From assembly GCA_964534905.1 (NCBI GenBank), contig CAZHPZ010000046.1, positions 1 through 8,421 on the forward strand: 8,421 nt of DNA, read 5' to 3'. The notes below the pieces were generated by a model, which made no database searches, was not told the DNA's origin, and saw only the letters and a program-made list of their open reading frames with translations. Source of the stretch: RGIG4608 sp964534905. GTDB taxonomy: Bacteria; Bacillota; Clostridia; Oscillospirales; CAG-272. This document shows positions 5,615-8,421 of the stretch, piece after piece; positions within the stretch are counted from its first letter, which is position 1, and each line of letters starts with the position of its first letter. Made by a program: the position numbers and the translations under genes.

Positions 5615-6042
5615 TTTTTCGCTTCCCCGTTTGTGTTGTCATTTGTGTTTTCGGATGAGATTTCAGTATGCTTGTACATACGGAGCTTTACGAACGCCGA
5701 GATAAGCTCATCCGCTATTTCACGGCTCGTTGCGTCGGCACAGCCGACTCTTGCGGAAATTACTATAAGATAACCGGTTTTAAGCTCTCCGTACCGTCTC
5801 GCCTCTGCAAGTCCCGCACGGATAATACGCTTGGAGCGATTACGCTCGACCGCACCGCCTATCTTTTTTGTAACCGAAAGACCGACTCTGTTGATAAATT
5901 TTTTCTCGGGATTTTGAAGCATCTGACGCTTGGACGCCCAGTCACGAAGGACGTAGACGCAAATATGCTTTGAAGCGGCGCGTTCGCCGTTTCTGAAAGC
6001 CTTGTTGTAAAGATGATTTTCTTTTATCGCAACGTCTTTCAT
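5611..6042 (-). CDS. rnpA: Ribonuclease P protein component
   Basis: The protein subunit of RNase P, which with the catalytic RNA matures the 5' ends of tRNAs. The 143-aa product has the family core: an N-terminal helix after AFRNGERAAS, the central strand NRVGLSVTKKIGGAV (51-65), and the RNR motif ERNRSKRIIR at 66-75, followed by the closing YLIVISARVG strand at 91-100. The C-terminal tail (about 127-143) is Asn/Thr/Glu-rich, unstructured and lineage-specific. The ATG is preceded by AGGAG at 6050-6054 with a 7-base gap. It overlaps yidD by four bases. Upstream is repeat copy C rather than rpmH directly, and no good promoter is visible between, so its transcription start is uncertain. Confidence 0.95.
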   Translation of the reverse strand: MKDVAIKENHLYNKAFRNGERAASKHICVYVLRDWASKRQMLQNPEKKFINRVGLSVTKKIGGAVERNRSKRIIRAGLAEARRYGELKTGYLIVISARVGCADATSREIADELISAFVKLRMYKHTEISSENTNDNTNGEAKN

Positions 6043-6083
6043 TGCTTCTCTCCTCTCTTTTACAGATGATGTCAGCGCTGTCG

Positions 6084-6437
6084 GTGCCTACCAATGCCAC
6101 AAAAAGTTTTACGTCGCTTTTTCAAAAGCGACTGCCTGCGCGGCACGAGCGCATATCGGCGTTTCTTTTTTGCTAAGCTTTTTCTTTTGTGGCTGTTTTC
6201 TCAAAAGAAAAAGCGGACTAAAGACAAGCACAAGCAATAAAGCAACGCACAAACGCCCGCTACGCAGAAACCCGTAGGGCGGGGGCTTGACTCCCGCCGA
6301 TTGCTATGGAAAATCTTTTGCCTTGTAACACCTCATCCACCGCTTACGCGGTCCCCCTTCTCCCACTGGAGAAGGCAGGGGTTTGTACGAACATTAGCCT
6401 TGCTTCGCCAATCGGCGTGGGCTTGACTCCCGCCGTA
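6084..6437 (+). repeat. Composite dispersed repeat, copy C, between rpmH and rnpA
   Basis: It fills most of the 510-base rpmH-rnpA gap, which has no gene. It follows the order of copy A: boundary motif GTGCCTACCAATGCC near 6084; hairpin 1 at 6113-6132 (GTCGCTTTT/AAAAGCGAC, loop TC); TGCC-tgcgc-GGCA; hairpin 2 at 6177-6214 (GCTTTTTCTTTTG/CAAAAGAAAAAGC, 12-base loop); GGCGGG/CCCGCC hairpin at about 6278-6298; ACCGC-TTAC-GCGGT; CCTTCTCC-cact-GGAGAAGG ending at 6375. A second CCCGCCG unit follows at 6413-6437. The flanks carry a 9-base inverted pair (ACAGATGAT at 6062-6070, ATCATCTGT at 6455-6463). Confidence 0.85.
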
Positions 6438-6480
6438 CCAAGCTTTTCATCACTATCATCTGTCAAATTTTAAATTTCGC

Positions 6481-6523
6481 AAAAAAACCGATGACGCAGG
6501 GGACAAACCACACGGTCATCGGT
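6481..6523 (-). terminator. Rho-independent terminator after rpmH
   Basis: On the - strand ACCGATGAC (complement of 6515-6523) pairs with GTCATCGGT (complement of 6487-6495), a 9-bp perfect stem with a 19-base loop, followed by a T run (complement of 6481-6486). It lies 29 bases past the rpmH stop and would uncouple rpmH from rnpA. Confidence 0.8.
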
Positions 6524-6552
6524 ACATTTTGGGGGTATGCACCCGCAAAAGA

Positions 6553-6687
6553 TTAATAAGTCAATCTTTTTCTGCCTTTTGCGCGTCTTCTCTTAAGAAC
6601 GTTTCTGCCGTCAGCAGTTCTCATTCTTTTTCTGAATCCGTGCTCTTTTTTTCTCTGTCTTTTCTTGGGTTGATATGTTCTGAGCAT
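6553..6687 (-). CDS. rpmH: 50S ribosomal protein L34
   Basis: A structural protein of the large ribosomal subunit that binds 23S rRNA. The product is 44 aa, the standard length, and very basic. Family signatures are RTYQPKKRQRKK at 3-14, HGFRKRM at 16-22, and a C-terminal RRRAKGRKRL at 33-42. The ATG is preceded by an excellent ribosome site, AAGGAGGTGG (complement of 6693-6702), 5 bases away. It has its own promoter and terminator and lies upstream of rnpA, as in most bacteria, but separated from it by repeat copy C. No internal defect is seen. Confidence 0.97.
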   Translation of the reverse strand: MLRTYQPKKRQRKKEHGFRKRMRTADGRNVLKRRRAKGRKRLTY

Positions 6688-6717
6688 TATTGCCACCTCC
6701 TTGAATTATGGTTCGGA

Positions 6718-6747
6718 AGCGATAGGCATTTAAGCCTTATCTACGCT
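6718..6747 (-). promoter_or_regulatory. Hairpin in the rpmH 5' leader
   Basis: On the - strand AGC-gta-GATA-a-GGC pairs with GCC-TATC-GCT around a TTAAAT loop, giving ten base pairs with two bulges. It sits in a leader of about 74 bases between the predicted start site and the ribosome site. It could be a regulatory fold of L34 synthesis; this is inference. Confidence 0.4.
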
Positions 6748-6767
6748 TTTACACAATGACATTCTAT

Positions 6768-6797
6768 ATTATAACAACAAAAAGCCCTTTTTGTCAA
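6768..6797 (-). promoter_or_regulatory. Sigma-A-type promoter for rpmH
   Basis: Perfect -35 TTGACA (complement of 6792-6797), 18-base spacer, perfect -10 TATAAT (complement of 6768-6773). Transcription would start near 6761 and give a leader of about 74 bases before the rpmH ATG. The spacer contains the dyad AAAAAGGGCTTTTT. Confidence 0.9.
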
Positions 6798-6851
6798 TAG
6801 CTTTGACGAATTTTTTTGAAATTTTCTTCTATATATTCGATATATGCCTCA

Positions 6852-6875
6852 AAAATCGCCCGATTTTCCGATTTT
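6852..6875 (-). terminator. Weak candidate terminator after the MBL-fold gene
   Basis: On the - strand AAAATCG and CGATTTT form a 7-bp stem with a 10-base loop just past the stop at 6883. There is no proper T tract beyond the stem, so it may not terminate and the gene may read through into rpmH. Confidence 0.3.
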
Positions 6876-6882
6876 GTGCCGC

Positions 6883-7899
6883 TTATTTGAGTGTGGAACA
6901 GGTCAAGCTCTCACCGTCCGTCACAAATATTATCGTTCCCGATACATCCGTTCTGATGACCTCGGCGCCAATCTCGGCAAATGCGTCAAGCGCTTCCTCG
7001 TGGGGATGACCGTAGCTGTTGCCCGCTCCGCACGATACTATAACGTATGTCGGCGATGCCGCCGCAAGAAGCGCCGCGGAATTCGACGTGCGTGAACCGT
7101 GGTGACCCGCAGAAAATACGTCACATTTGAGCAAGTCGGCTGAATTGTTGTCGAGCAGAAGCTGCTCTCCCTTTTTCTCGGCGTCGCCCGTGAACAAAAA
7201 TACTCTCTTGCCGTATGCGGCACGGATAATAAGGCTCGATTCGTTTGAATCCATTGAATTTATGTCGTCGACGTGAGGACCGAGAACGTCAAGCCTCAGC
7301 GCCCCTATTTCAAATACGTCTCCCGGCTTTGCGATAACGCCCTCAACGCCTCTTTCCTCCATCGCATCAAGCGCACGGGTGAAGAATTTTGCGGACTTTT
7401 CCTTGCCGTTTATGACAAATTTCTTTACGCTCACGTTTTGCAGAACGTATGCCGCACAGCCCATATGGTCGGAGTCCGGGTGCGTGATGATGAAATATTC
7501 AAGCTCGTCGACGCCCTGCGACTTGAGATATTCGACGACCGTCTCTCCGTATTCGGTTTCACCGCAGTCTATAAGCACGGCGCCCGCCGTCGTCTGAAGC
7601 AGAGTCGAATCTCCCTGACCGACGTCTATGTAATGCACCGCCATCTCGTCCCCATTGGGATCTATCGTCGGCTTGATTACGGTCGTTGGTGTAGTCGTAG
7701 TAGTTGTCGTTGTGGTGATCGAAAAAATACCCAAGCCGTCGACAAAATCACGGAACGGCTCGTACTGCTCATAGGCTGTGTGGAGAAATACACCGAGCAA
7801 CAATAAAATTACGAGAACCCAAGGCAAAGCCCTGCCGAAAATACATTTTGCGAGCCTGTGACCAAAGCTCTTTTTCTTTTTTCTTCTTTTAGCAGCCAT
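6883..7899 (-). CDS. Membrane-anchored ComEC-like metallo-beta-lactamase-fold hydrolase
   Basis: Predicted metal-dependent hydrolase held outside the cell. The 338-aa product starts with a very basic segment (KRRKKKK at 4-10), one membrane helix at about 25-40, a linker with a run of nine threonines at 62-70 and further Thr/Pro, then an MBL domain from about 86. Motifs: DVGQGDS (92-98), THPDSDHMG (139-147; HxDxDH type as in the ComEC C-terminal domain), TGDAE (237-241) and AGHHGS (264-269). Metal-site residues look complete. It resembles only the soluble domain of ComEC, without the channel. Substrate unknown; nuclease or phosphodiesterase activity is an inference. GGAG at 7906-7909 lies 6 bases before the ATG, and a good promoter precedes it. 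It sits upstream of rpmH on the same strand. Confidence 0.85.
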   Translation of the reverse strand: MAAKRRKKKKSFGHRLAKCIFGRALPWVLVILLLLGVFLHTAYEQYEPFRDFVDGLGIFSITTTTTTTTTPTTVIKPTIDPNGDEMAVHYIDVGQGDSTLLQTTAGAVLIDCGETEYGETVVEYLKSQGVDELEYFIITHPDSDHMGCAAYVLQNVSVKKFVINGKEKSAKFFTRALDAMEERGVEGVIAKPGDVFEIGALRLDVLGPHVDDINSMDSNESSLIIRAAYGKRVFLFTGDAEKKGEQLLLDNNSADLLKCDVFSAGHHGSRTSNSAALLAAASPTYVIVSCGAGNSYGHPHEEALDAFAEIGAEVIRTDVSGTIIFVTDGESLTCSTLK

Positions 7900-7930
7900 A
7901 TCTTACTCCGTACTTGTTTTTTATAGCAGA

Positions 7931-7959
7931 ATTATATCAAAAACCGAGTGAAAAATCAA
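7931..7959 (-). promoter_or_regulatory. Sigma-A-type promoter for the MBL-fold gene
   Basis: -35 TTGATT (complement of 7954-7959), 17-base spacer, perfect -10 TATAAT (complement of 7931-7936), about 30 bases upstream of the ATG at 7899. Copy D begins roughly 60 bases further upstream and does not interrupt it. Confidence 0.85.
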
Positions 7960-8016
7960 TACCAAAATCGAGGGAAATAAAATTTTTTGCGACTTCGTGT
8001 TCTGTGTGCGTTGTTC

Positions 8017-8421
8017 GCACTTACTAATGCTACAAAAAGTTTTGCTCCGCTTTTTCAAAAGCGGATGCCCGCGCGGCACGAGCGCATCTCGGCGTTTCTC
8101 TTTTGCTAAGCTTTTCTCTTTGCGCCTATAGTGCCAAAGAGAAAAGCGAATAAACGGTTAGCACAAACATCAAATCAACGCACATACACCTACCACACAA
8201 GAAACCCGTAGGCGGGGGCTTGGCTCCCGCCGATTGTAGTAGGAAAAATCTTTTGCTTTGTGACACCTCATCCGTCAGCCTGCGGCTGCCACCTTCTCCC
8301 GCTGGAGAAGGCTTATATTACATTCGCTTCGAAAACCCCACGCGCCGAAGAAGGCAAAAGTTTGTACAAACAAAGTGCCCGACACATTTATGTGTCATCC
8401 TCGAGCGTAGCGAAGGATCCG
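8017..8421 (+). repeat. Composite dispersed repeat, copy D (runs off the window)
   Basis: Non-coding; it fills the end of the window upstream of the MBL gene. Boundary motif GCACTTACTAATGC at 8017; hairpin 1 at 8047-8064 (CCGCTTTT/AAAAGCGG, loop TC); TGCC-cgcgc-GGCA; hairpin 2 at 8110-8147 (GCTTTTCTCTTTG/CAAAGAGAAAAGC, 12-base loop); GGCGGG/CCCGCC hairpin near 8211-8231; CAGCC-tgc-GGCTG at about 8276-8288, replacing the ACCGC...GCGGT stem of the other copies; CCTTCTCC-cgct-GGAGAAGG to 8311; tail module from 8375 with GACACAT-tt-ATGTGTC and the ATCCT...AGGAT palindrome. Bases 8034-8183 match copy B almost exactly. Confidence 0.85.

Noticed and set aside
6774..6791. AAAAAGGGCTTTTT dyad in the rpmH promoter spacer as an operator or terminator
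   Set aside because: The pairing leaves only a 2-base loop and the A/T arms may be incidental to the promoter spacer; no second operator half was found.
7273..7806. + strand open frame opposite the MBL-fold gene
   Set aside because: Antisense shadow of a gene with intact catalytic motifs and a good promoter.

Overview
The window looks like a chromosomal segment of a low-to-mid GC Gram-positive bacterium of the class Clostridia, most likely a gut Oscillospiraceae/Ruminococcaceae-type lineage. The evidence is the rpmH-rnpA-yidD-yidC-jag gene order, a YidC with a lipoprotein-type signal, strong AAGGAGG-type ribosome sites, sigma-A-type promoters, a threonine-rich extracytoplasmic linker, and intergenic spaces packed with hairpin-rich dispersed repeats. 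The lineage is inferred from reading; no database search was possible.

Left part (1-1685, + strand): the 3' two-thirds of deoB (phosphopentomutase), then cdd (cytidine deaminase) and mgsA (methylglyoxal synthase), closely spaced and closed by a good Rho-independent terminator. DeoB and Cdd salvage nucleosides; MgsA drains dihydroxyacetone phosphate, a product downstream of pentose breakdown.

Repeat field (1686-3033): no convincing gene. It holds two inverted copies (A on +, B on -) of a composite repeat, a nested MITE-like 139-bp element with 20-bp terminal inverted repeats, and a branched palindromic structure. It lies between the convergent ends of mgsA and jag.

Centre (3034-6797, - strand): rpmH (short, 44 aa), rnpA, yidD, yidC and jag, read leftwards. 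This is the conserved ribosomal protein L34 / RNase P protein / membrane insertion cluster, but a third repeat copy (C) and a terminator separate rpmH from rnpA. A bidirectional terminator closes jag. The usual outer neighbours, dnaA and mnmE, are not next to the cluster.

Right part (6798-8421): a membrane-anchored ComEC-like metallo-beta-lactamase-fold protein on the - strand with its own promoter, then a fourth repeat copy (D) that runs off the window end.

The most notable signal is the repeat family. Four copies share a fixed order of hairpins whose stems differ in sequence between copies but stay self-complementary (covariation), with a constant 12-nt loop length in the longest hairpin. 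Two copies 5.3 kb apart are nearly identical over 150 bp. A second notable point is that YidC carries glutamate where the family normally has the positively charged residue of its membrane groove.
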